The position numbers and the translations under genes were made by a program. The notes under the pieces are model-generated. The model had not been told where the DNA came from and searched no databases. It saw only the letters and a program-made list of their open reading frames with translations. Shown one piece after another: positions 7,380-15,634 of a stretch of 63,881 bases of DNA. The DNA is from Novosphingobium sp. GTDB lineage: Bacteria > Pseudomonadota > Alphaproteobacteria > Sphingomonadales > Sphingomonadaceae. The DNA lies in the NCBI RefSeq assembly GCF_027486195.1, contig NZ_JAIXPP010000111.1, positions 1 through 63,881 on the forward strand, read 5' to 3'. Numbering within the stretch: position 1 is the first letter of the stretch; every line of letters starts with the position of its first letter.

Positions 7380-8782
7380 TGGCCGGCGGCGCGCCCCATC
7401 CGGCCAAAGTGATGGGCGTTGCCGATCTTGCGATGTTCTACGTAGTGACCGGCGTCAGTCTGCGCTGGATCGCGACCGCGGCGGCCTTCGGGCCGAGCTC
7501 GATCGTGATCTGGGTGGGCGCGCTCTTGTGCTTCTACCTGCCCTTCGTGCTCGCCATCGTCGAGCTCTCCTCGCGTTATCCGCAGGAGGGCGGGCTCTAT
7601 ATCTGGACGCGCGAGGCCTTCGGGCCATACGTCGGCTTCATGGCGGGGTGGAGCTACTTCACCTCGAACCTCCCCTATTTCCCCAGCGTGCTCTATTTCG
7701 ATGCCGGCAACGCGATCTACATCGGCGGGACGAGTTGGCTCCATCTGCGCAGCAATCCGGTGTTTTTCATGAGCTTTGCGCTGGCCGCGCTGGCCTTCAT
7801 CACCGCGATCAACATCTTCGGCCTGCGCTTCGGGCGCTGGCTGCACAATCTGGGCGCGGTCGGCATGTGGGGGCCGGCGCTGATCGTGATCGTGCTGGGC
7901 GGGATGGCCTGGTGGCAGTTCGGCTCGGCGACGGAGTTCACGCCGCAATCTTTCGTGCCGGTGTTCGATATCCAGCACATGATCATGTGGGCGGCGATTG
8001 CCTTTGCGCTCTCCGGCGCGGAGACCGCCTCGTTCATGAGCGGCGAGATCAAGGACCCGCGCCGCACGATCCCGCGCGCATTGCCGATTGCGGGGGTGGT
8101 GATCGTCTCCTGCTACATCATCGGCACGTTCGCCGTGCTGCTGGCGATGCCCGCGAGCGAAGTCAACACGCTGCAGGGCCTGATCCAGGCGGGTGCGGTG
8201 GCGGCGCAGAAGGTGGGGGCGGGCTGGATCGTGGTGCCGCTGGCGCTGCTCATCACGCTTGGCAATCTCGGCGCGGCGAGCGGGTTCCTTTCGTGCGCTG
8301 CGCGCATTCCCTTTGCGGTGGGGATCGACCGGCTGCTCCCGCCGGTCTTCGCCAAGGTCCATCCCAAGTGGGGTACGCCTTATGTCGCGATCCTCGTGCA
8401 GGGCGGGCTCGGTGCAGTGCTGTGCATCCTCGGGCAGGCTGGAACCGGGGTGAAAGGCGCGTATGACGTGCTGGTGAGCATGGGGATCATCGCTGCCTTC
8501 CTGCCTTTCGCGCTGGTCTTCCTCGCGGTGATCCGCCTGCAGGGCCGCCCTGCCGAAGCGGGGGTCACCCGGCTGCCCGGCGGGCGCGTAACGTCCACGG
8601 TCTTCGCCTGCATCGGGCTTGCCACCACGCTCACCGCGCTGGTGCTGGCGGGCTTCCCGGCAACGGACGAGCCGAACAAGCTGCTTGCGGTAATCAAGAT
8701 CCTGGGCCTCACTGCCGTGCTGCTGGGCAGCGGGACGCTGGTCTATTACCTCGGCCAGCGCTCGGCGCGGCGAGCCGCCTGA
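7379..8782 (+). CDS. APC-family amino acid/amine permease
   Basis: A 467-residue polytopic inner-membrane protein with about 12 hydrophobic segments. It resembles the amino acid-polyamine-organocation superfamily: ELSSRYPQEGGLYIWTREAFG in helices 2-3 and FALSGAETASFMSGEIKDPRRTIPRAL around helices 6-7 are typical. It shares one base with the upstream flavoprotein gene and is followed after two bases by the regulator gene, so the three form an operon. It probably imports the amino acid or amine handled by the neighbouring oxygenase and flavoprotein; the substrate cannot be told. Confidence 0.88.
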   Translation: MAGGAPHPAKVMGVADLAMFYVVTGVSLRWIATAAAFGPSSIVIWVGALLCFYLPFVLAIVELSSRYPQEGGLYIWTREAFGPYVGFMAGWSYFTSNLPYFPSVLYFDAGNAIYIGGTSWLHLRSNPVFFMSFALAALAFITAINIFGLRFGRWLHNLGAVGMWGPALIVIVLGGMAWWQFGSATEFTPQSFVPVFDIQHMIMWAAIAFALSGAETASFMSGEIKDPRRTIPRALPIAGVVIVSCYIIGTFAVLLAMPASEVNTLQGLIQAGAVAAQKVGAGWIVVPLALLITLGNLGAASGFLSCAARIPFAVGIDRLLPPVFAKVHPKWGTPYVAILVQGGLGAVLCILGQAGTGVKGAYDVLVSMGIIAAFLPFALVFLAVIRLQGRPAEAGVTRLPGGRVTSTVFACIGLATTLTALVLAGFPATDEPNKLLAVIKILGLTAVLLGSGTLVYYLGQRSARRAA

Positions 8783-8784
8783 CC

Positions 8785-9411
8785 ATGGCGAGCACGGCCC
8801 TGAAACCGCCGGTACCTCCGCGCCGTCGCCGCGCGTCTCCGCTAGTGCGGCGCGCCGACCTTGTGGCGGCGACGGTCAGCTGCCTTGCTCACCTCGGCGC
8901 CAAGGGGACCACGGGGCGCGAGATTTGCCGGAGGGCCGGGGTCAGCCACGGCTTGCTGCGGCACTATTTCCGCAATCCGGACAACCTCCTACTCGAGACC
9001 TACGAACAGCTCTGCGAGGACATGCTTGCGCAGATGGAGGCGGTGGCCATGCCCCACGCGGCGGACCCGCTGGACGCGCTCCATCGTTACTTCCTTGCGG
9101 TCTTTTCGGATGACTGGGCTGGGCCCGATATCATTGGCGCGTGGATGGTGTTCTGGCAGCAGGCCCGCAGCCGGGCCGATTTCGCAGCCGTTTCGGACAG
9201 TTTCAACTTGCGGCAGCGCGCGCTGCTCGAACGCCTCGTCGCGGCGCTTCCCGCGCGTGCAGACGCGCTGCCCATGGCCGATGCGATTGCGCTGCTTTCG
9301 GCGGTGCTCGACGGGCTGTGGATCGAATACTACCTCTCGGACCAGCGCACTCCGCGCGAGCGCTGCGTTGCCCTGTGCGATGCTGCCGCGCGCCGCTTGT
9401 TTGGCGTTTGA
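8785..9411 (+). CDS. TetR-family transcriptional repressor, BetI-like
   Basis: A 208-residue TetR protein. The helix-turn-helix is at about residues 25-70 (GREICRRAGVSHGLLRHYF). The C-terminal half resembles BetI, the choline/betaine-pathway repressor: AWMVFWQQARSRADFAAVSD and LLSAVLDGLWIEYYLSD align with the AWLAFW and LIDGLW regions of BetI. Located at the end of the flavoprotein-permease operon, it most likely controls the divergent pair of promoters at 5670-5750. BetI likeness supports a betaine-type inducer; the assignment rests on motif memory, not on a search. Confidence 0.82.
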   Translation: MASTALKPPVPPRRRRASPLVRRADLVAATVSCLAHLGAKGTTGREICRRAGVSHGLLRHYFRNPDNLLLETYEQLCEDMLAQMEAVAMPHAADPLDALHRYFLAVFSDDWAGPDIIGAWMVFWQQARSRADFAAVSDSFNLRQRALLERLVAALPARADALPMADAIALLSAVLDGLWIEYYLSDQRTPRERCVALCDAAARRLFGV

Positions 9412-9549
9412 GCGGGATCAGGGTAGCGGCGCGCCCTTACTGGCACAAGGCTCAGCTGGGCGCAAAATGCCCATGCCATGGGGATTTGCTCCACGGTTTC
9501 GGGGCTATCCGCTGCTTGACCGCCTTTTCCGCAGCGATAGAGGGGCGCA
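9412..9549. other. Intergenic gap before the Pls-like synthetase
   Basis: A 138-base non-coding gap. The only recognisable element is GAGGGG at 9540-9545, a ribosome-binding site before ATG 9550. I see no clear terminator after the BetI-like gene and no clear promoter, so read-through from the upstream operon into the synthetase gene is possible. Confidence 0.4.
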
Positions 9550-12500
9550 ATGCTCCCAGCACCTCAAGTCCATCCTGCTTTGCTCCACGCGTTCCTTGCC
9601 GAAGCGGTCGCGCGCTATCCGGATGGCACCGCGATCGAGGTGCCGCCTGCGCGCACCCGTCCCGAACGGCAGGTGATGACGTATGCCGAACTCGCGGTGC
9701 TGACTGACCGGCTCGCGCTTCATCTCGCGCCGCAGCTCCAGCCAGAGCGGATCGTCGCGCTGCTGCTGCCGCGCACTTCGCCGATGCTTTATGTGGCGCA
9801 GATCGCGGTGCTCAAGGCGGGCGGCGCCTATACCGCGATCGATCCCTCGTTTCCTGATGACCGCATCGCTGAAGTGCTAGAGGATGCTGATGCGGTTGCT
9901 GTGCTGACCGATGCGGTCGGTGCACAGCGGCTTGGATCCATCGCGGGCACGGTGCCGCTGCTTCTGGTGGCAGAGCTTGCAATGCAGGCGCCGCCCGCAG
10001 GCACGACGCTGCCCACCGAAGTGCGCCCTGATCAGCTGGCCTATGTGATCTACACCAGCGGAACGACCGGCAAGCCCAAGGGCGTGATGGTCGAGCACCG
10101 CAATGTGGCCAATCTTGTTGCATCCGATCTCGCTGAATTCGGTCTTACGCCTTCAGACCGCGTGATCCAGGGTTCGTCTGCGGCCTACGATTCCTCGATC
10201 GAGGAAATCTGGCTGGCGCTCGCCTCCGGCGCGACGCTGGTGGTGATGGACGACGAGGCCGCACGGCTTGGCCCCGATATCGTCGCATGGCTGCAGCGCG
10301 AACGCGCCAGCGTTTTCTGCCCGCCGCCGACTTTGCTGCGCAGCAGTGGTTGCCGCGATCCGGAAGCCGCGCTCCCCGATCTGAAGTTGCTCTACGTTGG
10401 CGGCGAGGCGCTGCCGCGTGACATAGCTGACCGTTGGGCCAAGGGTCGCCGCATGGTCAACGGCTATGGCCCCACGGAATGTGCGGTGACCTGCCTGCGC
10501 GGTGACATTGTCCCCGGCGGGCCGATCACCATCGGCCGCCCGGTGCCGGGAATGGAGGCCTTCGTACTGGGCGAAGACCTTGAGCCGGTTGCAGAGGGCG
10601 AGCAGGGCGAGCTGTGCATGGGCGGCGCGGGCGTTGCGCGCGGCTATCGCCACCGTGAGGACCTGACCGCCGAGAAGTTTGTCGATCACCCGACCTGCGG
10701 GCGGATCTACCGGACCGGGGACCTCGTCCACCGCGAGCCGGACGGCAACCTGTTCTACCATGGGCGCATCGACGCGCAGGTCAAGATCCGTGGCTACCGC
10801 GTCGAACTGGGCGAGATCGAGGCGCGCCTTGCCGCGCTGCCCGGCGTGCGCGCGGCGGCAGCGCGGCTGCAGGATGCAGGCGGCGTGCCCGAACTTGTCG
10901 CCTATGTCGTGCCGGGCGAGGGTGTGGATGCGCTCGATCTGGACGATCTGCGCACGCAGCTTGCCAGCACGGTGCCGAGCTACATGGTGCCCCGCCGCAT
11001 CGGCATGCTCGCCGAGCTTCCGACCACGGTTGGCGGCAAGCTCAACCGCGCGGTGCTGCCGGTGATGACCTTTTCCGCCGATGCGGGGCCTGCGCGCGAT
11101 ATCGTGCCGCCGGCGACCCCGCTCGAAGCTGCGCTAGCCGCCGCCGTCGCCGATATCCTGACACGTCCTGACGGCGTGTCGGTCGATGACGATTTCTTCG
11201 AGGATCTCGGCGGCGATTCCTTGAGTGCCGCGCTGCTGGTCACGCTGCTGCGCGAGGGCGGCGCTGGGGACTGGGTCACGGTCAGCGATATCTATGCGGC
11301 GCGCACCGTCCGCGCGCTCGCCGCACTGGGTGAGGAAGCAAATGCCGCTTCCGCCAATGCTGCGCAGCATAAGGCGCCCGTGCTGGTGCGCGAGGGCGAG
11401 GCACGGCCGGTTCTCGCCAATATCGTCCAGATCGCCTGGCTGGCTGGCGAAATTGCCTTTGGCGGCTGGGTGAGCTGGGCTGCCGCCTGGGTGCTGTTTC
11501 CGCTACTGTTCGACAAGCTCGATCTTGTCGCCTTCGTGCTGCTCACGCCGCTGATCACCGTGGCGGGCGTTGCGCTTTATCTGCCGGTTTCGGTGGGGTT
11601 CACGCTCCTCGTGAAGTGGATCGCGCTAGGGCGCTACCGTCCGGTCCGCGCGCCGGTCTGGAGCACCTATTACCTCCGGCACTGGGTCACCGTGCAATCG
11701 GCGCGGCTGATCCCGTGGCCGATGCTCTCGGGCACGGTGTTCATGAATTCCGTGCTGCGCCTGCTGGGCGCGAAAATCGGTCACGGCGTGCATATCCATC
11801 GCGGCGTTCATCTCCATCGCGGCGGCTGGGATCTGCTTGAGATCGGCGACAACGTGACGCTGGGGCAGGACGCGCATATCGGCCTCGTCGAATACGACCG
11901 GGGCGATATCGTCGTCGGACGCATCGTGATCGAGGCCGAGGCCACCCTGCAGACGCGCGCGACGGTGGAGCAGAATTGCCGCATCGGCGCGGGCAGCGTG
12001 ATTGCGCCGCTCTCGGTGGTGACCCCGGGCACCACGGTGCCGCCGGGCGAGCTTTGGGACGGCGTGCCGGCTCGCCGCGTCGGCCCGGCACCCGAAGCGC
12101 CTGCGCTTACCGGCACCGGCCTGCACTTCAGCCCTGTCATGCACGGCCTGGCGACCTTGGCTGCTGAAGGGATCGCGACGATGCTCGGCGCGCTGCCCGC
12201 CGGTCTTCTTGCCTTGCTGCTGTGCTACCTCCTCGGTGTCGGCTCGGAGGAAATCTGGGTCTGGATCTACGCGCCGAAGCTTGATCCGCAGGTGCTCGCG
12301 GTCGTCTTCGGGGTGACTGTGGTCAGTGTGCCCGTCAGCCTCGTCTGGAGCGCGCTGATGGTCCGCGCGATGGGCCGGGTGAAACCCGGAGTGATCGACC
12401 GCTGGAGCCTTGCCTACATCCGCGTCTGGCTGAAATCGGCGGCGACGTTCAATGCCGGGCAGTGGCTTTCAGGCACGCTGTTCTGGAAGCAATGGCTGCG

Positions 12501-13539
12501 GCTTGCGGGGGCCAATATCGGCGAAAAGTGCGAAATCAGCACGATCTTCGATGTGACGCCCGAACTCGTCACCATCGGCGCGGAGACCTTCTTTGCCGAC
12601 GGCATTTACCTCGGCGGGCCGGAGATCACGCGCGGCACGGTGCGGCTCGCGCCGATCGTGCTCGGGCGCAACACTTTCCTTGGCAACCATGCTGTGATCC
12701 CGGCGGGCGAAGTGCTGCCGGACGATATCCTGATCGGCATCAGCACGGTCGCCCACGCCAGCGAAATCGCCACCGGCCAATCCCGCTTCGGGCGGCCAAG
12801 CTTCGATCTGCCGCGCCGGCAGGTGGTGGAGATGGACCGCAGCCTCACGCACGATCCCTCGCTGATCCGCTATTGCAACCGCGTGTTCTGGGAATTGCTG
12901 CGTTTCGTGCTGCCGGTCGGCACGCTGCTGGCAACGGTGTTGTGGTACAAACTGCTGGTGGAAGGCGCGCCGGAAGCGAACGACCTCGAGTTCGCGCTGA
13001 TCGTGATTCCGCTGGCGACGCTGGCCCCGCTACTTGCGCTGCTGCTCGCTGTCACTGTGCTCAAGTGGACGCTGATGGGCCGGGTAAAGCCGGGTCAGCA
13101 CGCGCTGTGGTCCTGCTGGGCCAGCCGGTGGGACTTCGTTTTCGTGGCCTGGGCGCGCTATGCCAATGCGATTCTGCAGCAGCTTGAAGGCACGTTCCTG
13201 CTGACGATCTACTTGCGCCTGATGGGCCTCAAGATCGGCAAGCACGCAGTGCTCGGGCCGCAATTCTCGCAAGTCGTCGATCCAGACATGATCGAGATCG
13301 GGGACGGCGCGACAGTAACCGCGTTCTTCCAGGCGCACACCTTCGAGGACCGCGTGCTCAAGGTGGACAAGGTGCGGATCATGGCAGGCGCGACGATCGG
13401 TGCCGGCACTGTCCCGCTCTATGGCTGCGTTGTGGGCGAAGGCGCGCATGTCGGCCCGGGCAGCGTGATCATGAAGCAGGAGAGCCTGCTGCCCGGCCTG
13501 TCGTATCAGGGCGTGCCGCTCAAGGTGGTGCGTGGCTAG
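9550..13539 (+). CDS. Pls/PosA-type single-module non-ribosomal peptide synthetase (amino-acid homopolymer)
   Basis: A 1329-residue synthetase. An adenylation domain (about 1-510) has YTSGTTGKPKG near 168, NGYGPTE near 304 and GGKLNR near 496. A peptidyl-carrier domain (525-595) carries LGGDSL near 557, where Ser takes phosphopantetheine. Three membrane blocks (about 620-720, 860-945, 1110-1175) then alternate with three left-handed beta-helix (hexapeptide) domains, for example near 735-855. There is no classical condensation or thioesterase domain. This is the architecture of epsilon-poly-lysine synthetase Pls and relatives, which iteratively link one amino acid at the membrane. Pocket residues read by eye at the GrsA positions are D-S-E-C-Y-G-G-V-T-K; the Glu suits a basic side chain. 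The permease upstream could feed or export substrate. Confidence 0.88.
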   Translation: MLPAPQVHPALLHAFLAEAVARYPDGTAIEVPPARTRPERQVMTYAELAVLTDRLALHLAPQLQPERIVALLLPRTSPMLYVAQIAVLKAGGAYTAIDPSFPDDRIAEVLEDADAVAVLTDAVGAQRLGSIAGTVPLLLVAELAMQAPPAGTTLPTEVRPDQLAYVIYTSGTTGKPKGVMVEHRNVANLVASDLAEFGLTPSDRVIQGSSAAYDSSIEEIWLALASGATLVVMDDEAARLGPDIVAWLQRERASVFCPPPTLLRSSGCRDPEAALPDLKLLYVGGEALPRDIADRWAKGRRMVNGYGPTECAVTCLRGDIVPGGPITIGRPVPGMEAFVLGEDLEPVAEGEQGELCMGGAGVARGYRHREDLTAEKFVDHPTCGRIYRTGDLVHREPDGNLFYHGRIDAQVKIRGYRVELGEIEARLAALPGVRAAAARLQDAGGVPELVAYVVPGEGVDALDLDDLRTQLASTVPSYMVPRRIGMLAELPTTVGGKLNRAVLPVMTFSADAGPARDIVPPATPLEAALAAAVADILTRPDGVSVDDDFFEDLGGDSLSAALLVTLLREGGAGDWVTVSDIYAARTVRALAALGEEANAASANAAQHKAPVLVREGEARPVLANIVQIAWLAGEIAFGGWVSWAAAWVLFPLLFDKLDLVAFVLLTPLITVAGVALYLPVSVGFTLLVKWIALGRYRPVRAPVWSTYYLRHWVTVQSARLIPWPMLSGTVFMNSVLRLLGAKIGHGVHIHRGVHLHRGGWDLLEIGDNVTLGQDAHIGLVEYDRGDIVVGRIVIEAEATLQTRATVEQNCRIGAGSVIAPLSVVTPGTTVPPGELWDGVPARRVGPAPEAPALTGTGLHFSPVMHGLATLAAEGIATMLGALPAGLLALLLCYLLGVGSEEIWVWIYAPKLDPQVLAVVFGVTVVSVPVSLVWSALMVRAMGRVKPGVIDRWSLAYIRVWLKSAATFNAGQWLSGTLFWKQWLRLAGANIGEKCEISTIFDVTPELVTIGAETFFADGIYLGGPEITRGTVRLAPIVLGRNTFLGNHAVIPAGEVLPDDILIGISTVAHASEIATGQSRFGRPSFDLPRRQVVEMDRSLTHDPSLIRYCNRVFWELLRFVLPVGTLLATVLWYKLLVEGAPEANDLEFALIVIPLATLAPLLALLLAVTVLKWTLMGRVKPGQHALWSCWASRWDFVFVAWARYANAILQQLEGTFLLTIYLRLMGLKIGKHAVLGPQFSQVVDPDMIEIGDGATVTAFFQAHTFEDRVLKVDKVRIMAGATIGAGTVPLYGCVVGEGAHVGPGSVIMKQESLLPGLSYQGVPLKVVRG

Positions 13540-13579
13540 ATCCTGACGCTAGAGCGCGATGACATCTGATGGAATCGTC

Positions 13580-13614
13580 GGCCCGGACTTGATCCGGGCC
13601 TTGGCTTTCTTTTT
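13580..13614 (+). terminator. Probable terminator of the synthetase gene
   Basis: A perfect eight-pair stem GGCCCGGA-cttga-TCCGGGCC (13580-13600) is followed by a T-rich tail (TTGGCTTTCTTTTT). It lies 40 bases after the synthetase stop, between convergent genes. The same stem sequence is of a type often dispersed in alphaproteobacterial genomes, so it may be a repeat that doubles as terminator. Confidence 0.6.
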
Positions 13615-13642
13615 CGGGCGCCACGCCAGAAGAACAGCCCAA

Positions 13643-13661
13643 CCCCGTGTCAAGCACGGGG
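13643..13661. repeat. Small palindromic repeat
   Basis: Perfect inverted repeat CCCCGTG-tcaag-CACGGGG, 40 bases beyond the terminator stem and 36 bases from the stop of the convergent protease gene. It is not followed by a T-tract on either side. Probably a dispersed palindromic element rather than a factor-independent terminator. Confidence 0.5.
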
Positions 13662-13696
13662 AGACGCATGAAGGATCAATCTAAAGTCTGCAGTTT

Positions 13697-15448
13697 CTAG
13701 AGGACGAAATCGAGGCCGGTGAGGGCGGGTGCCTTTTCGATCCGGATCGCGAAGTCTGCCGTGCCGTTGCCGTCGATATCGCCGCTGACGAGGCCGACGC
13801 CGTTGGTCACGACATAGCGCAATTGGCCCGCAACCTTGGTGAAGGCCCCGCTGCCGATCCATGTGAAAGCGTCATTGACGGTGGCGGTCTGCTTCACGGC
13901 GTCCATGCCGGAAAGATCGATCCGGTCTCCCTGTGCGCGGCTCAAATCGAGGATCGTATCCGCGCTCGTCACGGCGGTGCCGGAAATGTCGCCCATCGCC
14001 GTGAAGCGGAAAACGTCGCCGCCTTCGCCGCCTTCGAGTATATCACGACCGCCGCCGCCGATCAGGATATCGCTGCCGCCACCGCCGATCAATTGATCCG
14101 CCCCGTTTCCTCCGTCGAGCACATTGGCCGCGCCATCGCCGATGAGAATGTCTGCGCCAGTGCCGCCGATGAGGTTCTCGATCCCGATCAGCGTGTCGTT
14201 TCCGCCGCCGCCGGTGGCCTGCGCTCCGCTGATGGCCAGGCTCACGCGGACGGGTGCACTGCCCGAGGCATAGCTCGCCGTGTCGTTGCCTGCGCCGCCA
14301 TCAAGCGTGTCATTCCCGGCGCCGCCGATCAGCACGTCGTCATTCTCGCCGCCGGAGAGCGTGTCATTGCCGGCCCCTCCATCGAGCAGGTCGTTCCCGG
14401 CGCGGCCCTGCAGTGTATCGTTGCCGCCATTGCCGCGCAGCGTGTCCGCTCCCGCGCCGCCATCGAGGGTGTTGGCAAGTTCGTTGCCCAGCAGCGTATC
14501 CGCGCCTGCGCCGCCAATCGCGTTCTCGATGGTGCAGCCAAACGCAATGCCGATGTTGTTGGTGAGTGAAACACCGCTGTAGGCGAGCGAGGAATAAGCC
14601 CCTGGCGTCAGGTCCAGCGTGCAGCCGTTGGTGAACGTCGCGACGCTGAACGTGTCCGTTCCGCCCGCATCCCAGATCGCCTCGAACGAAGGCGCGGCGG
14701 GATTGAAGGCGTAGGTGTCGTTGCCAGTCCGCGTCGTCATGTTCGCGCCGTAGAGCGCCTGGATCGCCTGAATGTCATAGACCATCGGCGTCTTGACGAG
14801 GAACTCGGCGATCCCCGTCGCGGGGTTTGTCCACCACACCTTCTCAGGCGAGGTATACGACATGATCGTGTAGCGCTGGTTGTCGTATCCCGCCGGGATC
14901 TTGGGTGTTTCGAACGGATGCTTGAGGCCGAGGCTGTGGCCGATCTCGTGCAGCATCGCCATGTAGTTGTAGGTGCCCGGCGCGAAGGACTGGCCGATGA
15001 TGGCGTCGTCGATCCAGATATCGCCATGCGCATTGCTGCGCCCGTCCGATACGCCGAGGGAATAGCCCCAGTAGCCTGCTGAAACTGCCGAGGTGAAGGC
15101 GATGCGGATATCGCCGACCGTGCCGCCGGCGGTCTCGGCCACTTGCGTGAAGGCAATGTTCGCAATCTCCGACCAGGCGCCGAAGGCCTTGGTGATCATC
15201 GCGGCTTGCCCGCTTGTCACCGCACCCGTCACCGCCGCCGCATTTTCACCGCGCCCATAGGGGTTGGCGAACTGGCTGGCGACGCCGTCCGCCCAGGGGA
15301 AACTGTAACTCACCTGCGTGGTGCCGCCGGCATCCTTGTTCGACCAGGCCACCCGGAACGCCGCCTGCGAGGGGAGCAGCGCATTGATGAAGGGCTTGGT
15401 GCTGGCGCCGACGCGCGCGACGGTGGAAAGGTCGGTGAAGCGGGGCAT
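13697..15448 (-). CDS. Serralysin-like secreted RTX metalloprotease (M10)
   Basis: A 583-residue zinc protease. The catalytic motif HEIGHSLGLKHP (HExxHxxGxxH) and the Met-turn YTIMSY are both present in the N-terminal half. About ten nonapeptide RTX repeats (GGAGNDTL, GGSGNDIL types) follow in the C-terminal half and would bind Ca2+ outside the cell. The protein ends in GLDFVL, a type I secretion-like C-terminus (acidic residue plus hydrophobics), and has no Sec signal. No ABC exporter, membrane-fusion protein or serralysin inhibitor gene is adjacent, so secretion would rely on a system elsewhere. The start is taken at ATG 15448 (MPRFTDLS); an in-frame TTG at 15496 is an alternative. Neither start has a strong ribosome site. 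Confidence 0.87.
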   Translation of the reverse strand: MPRFTDLSTVARVGASTKPFINALLPSQAAFRVAWSNKDAGGTTQVSYSFPWADGVASQFANPYGRGENAAAVTGAVTSGQAAMITKAFGAWSEIANIAFTQVAETAGGTVGDIRIAFTSAVSAGYWGYSLGVSDGRSNAHGDIWIDDAIIGQSFAPGTYNYMAMLHEIGHSLGLKHPFETPKIPAGYDNQRYTIMSYTSPEKVWWTNPATGIAEFLVKTPMVYDIQAIQALYGANMTTRTGNDTYAFNPAAPSFEAIWDAGGTDTFSVATFTNGCTLDLTPGAYSSLAYSGVSLTNNIGIAFGCTIENAIGGAGADTLLGNELANTLDGGAGADTLRGNGGNDTLQGRAGNDLLDGGAGNDTLSGGENDDVLIGGAGNDTLDGGAGNDTASYASGSAPVRVSLAISGAQATGGGGNDTLIGIENLIGGTGADILIGDGAANVLDGGNGADQLIGGGGSDILIGGGGRDILEGGEGGDVFRFTAMGDISGTAVTSADTILDLSRAQGDRIDLSGMDAVKQTATVNDAFTWIGSGAFTKVAGQLRYVVTNGVGLVSGDIDGNGTADFAIRIEKAPALTGLDFVL

Positions 15449-15634
15449 GGCTGGGGCTCGTGCGGTAAGGGATGACCCTTGCAGCAATGCCAACACCGTC
15501 TGAAGGTGCGTCTAAACCCCCGCGCGGACTATCCCGCAGCGCCAAAGCGCCGTTTCGCGGGGCTTACCGCTTATCAACCATGGCAAGGCGCACGCATGCG
15601 CGGTTCCCGTTGGTTAAGCGTTTTGCGCGCACGC

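Noticed and set aside
9550..13539. A conventional multi-module peptide synthetase.
   Set aside because: There is no condensation, epimerisation or thioesterase domain; after the carrier domain the protein is membrane segments and hexapeptide beta-helices.
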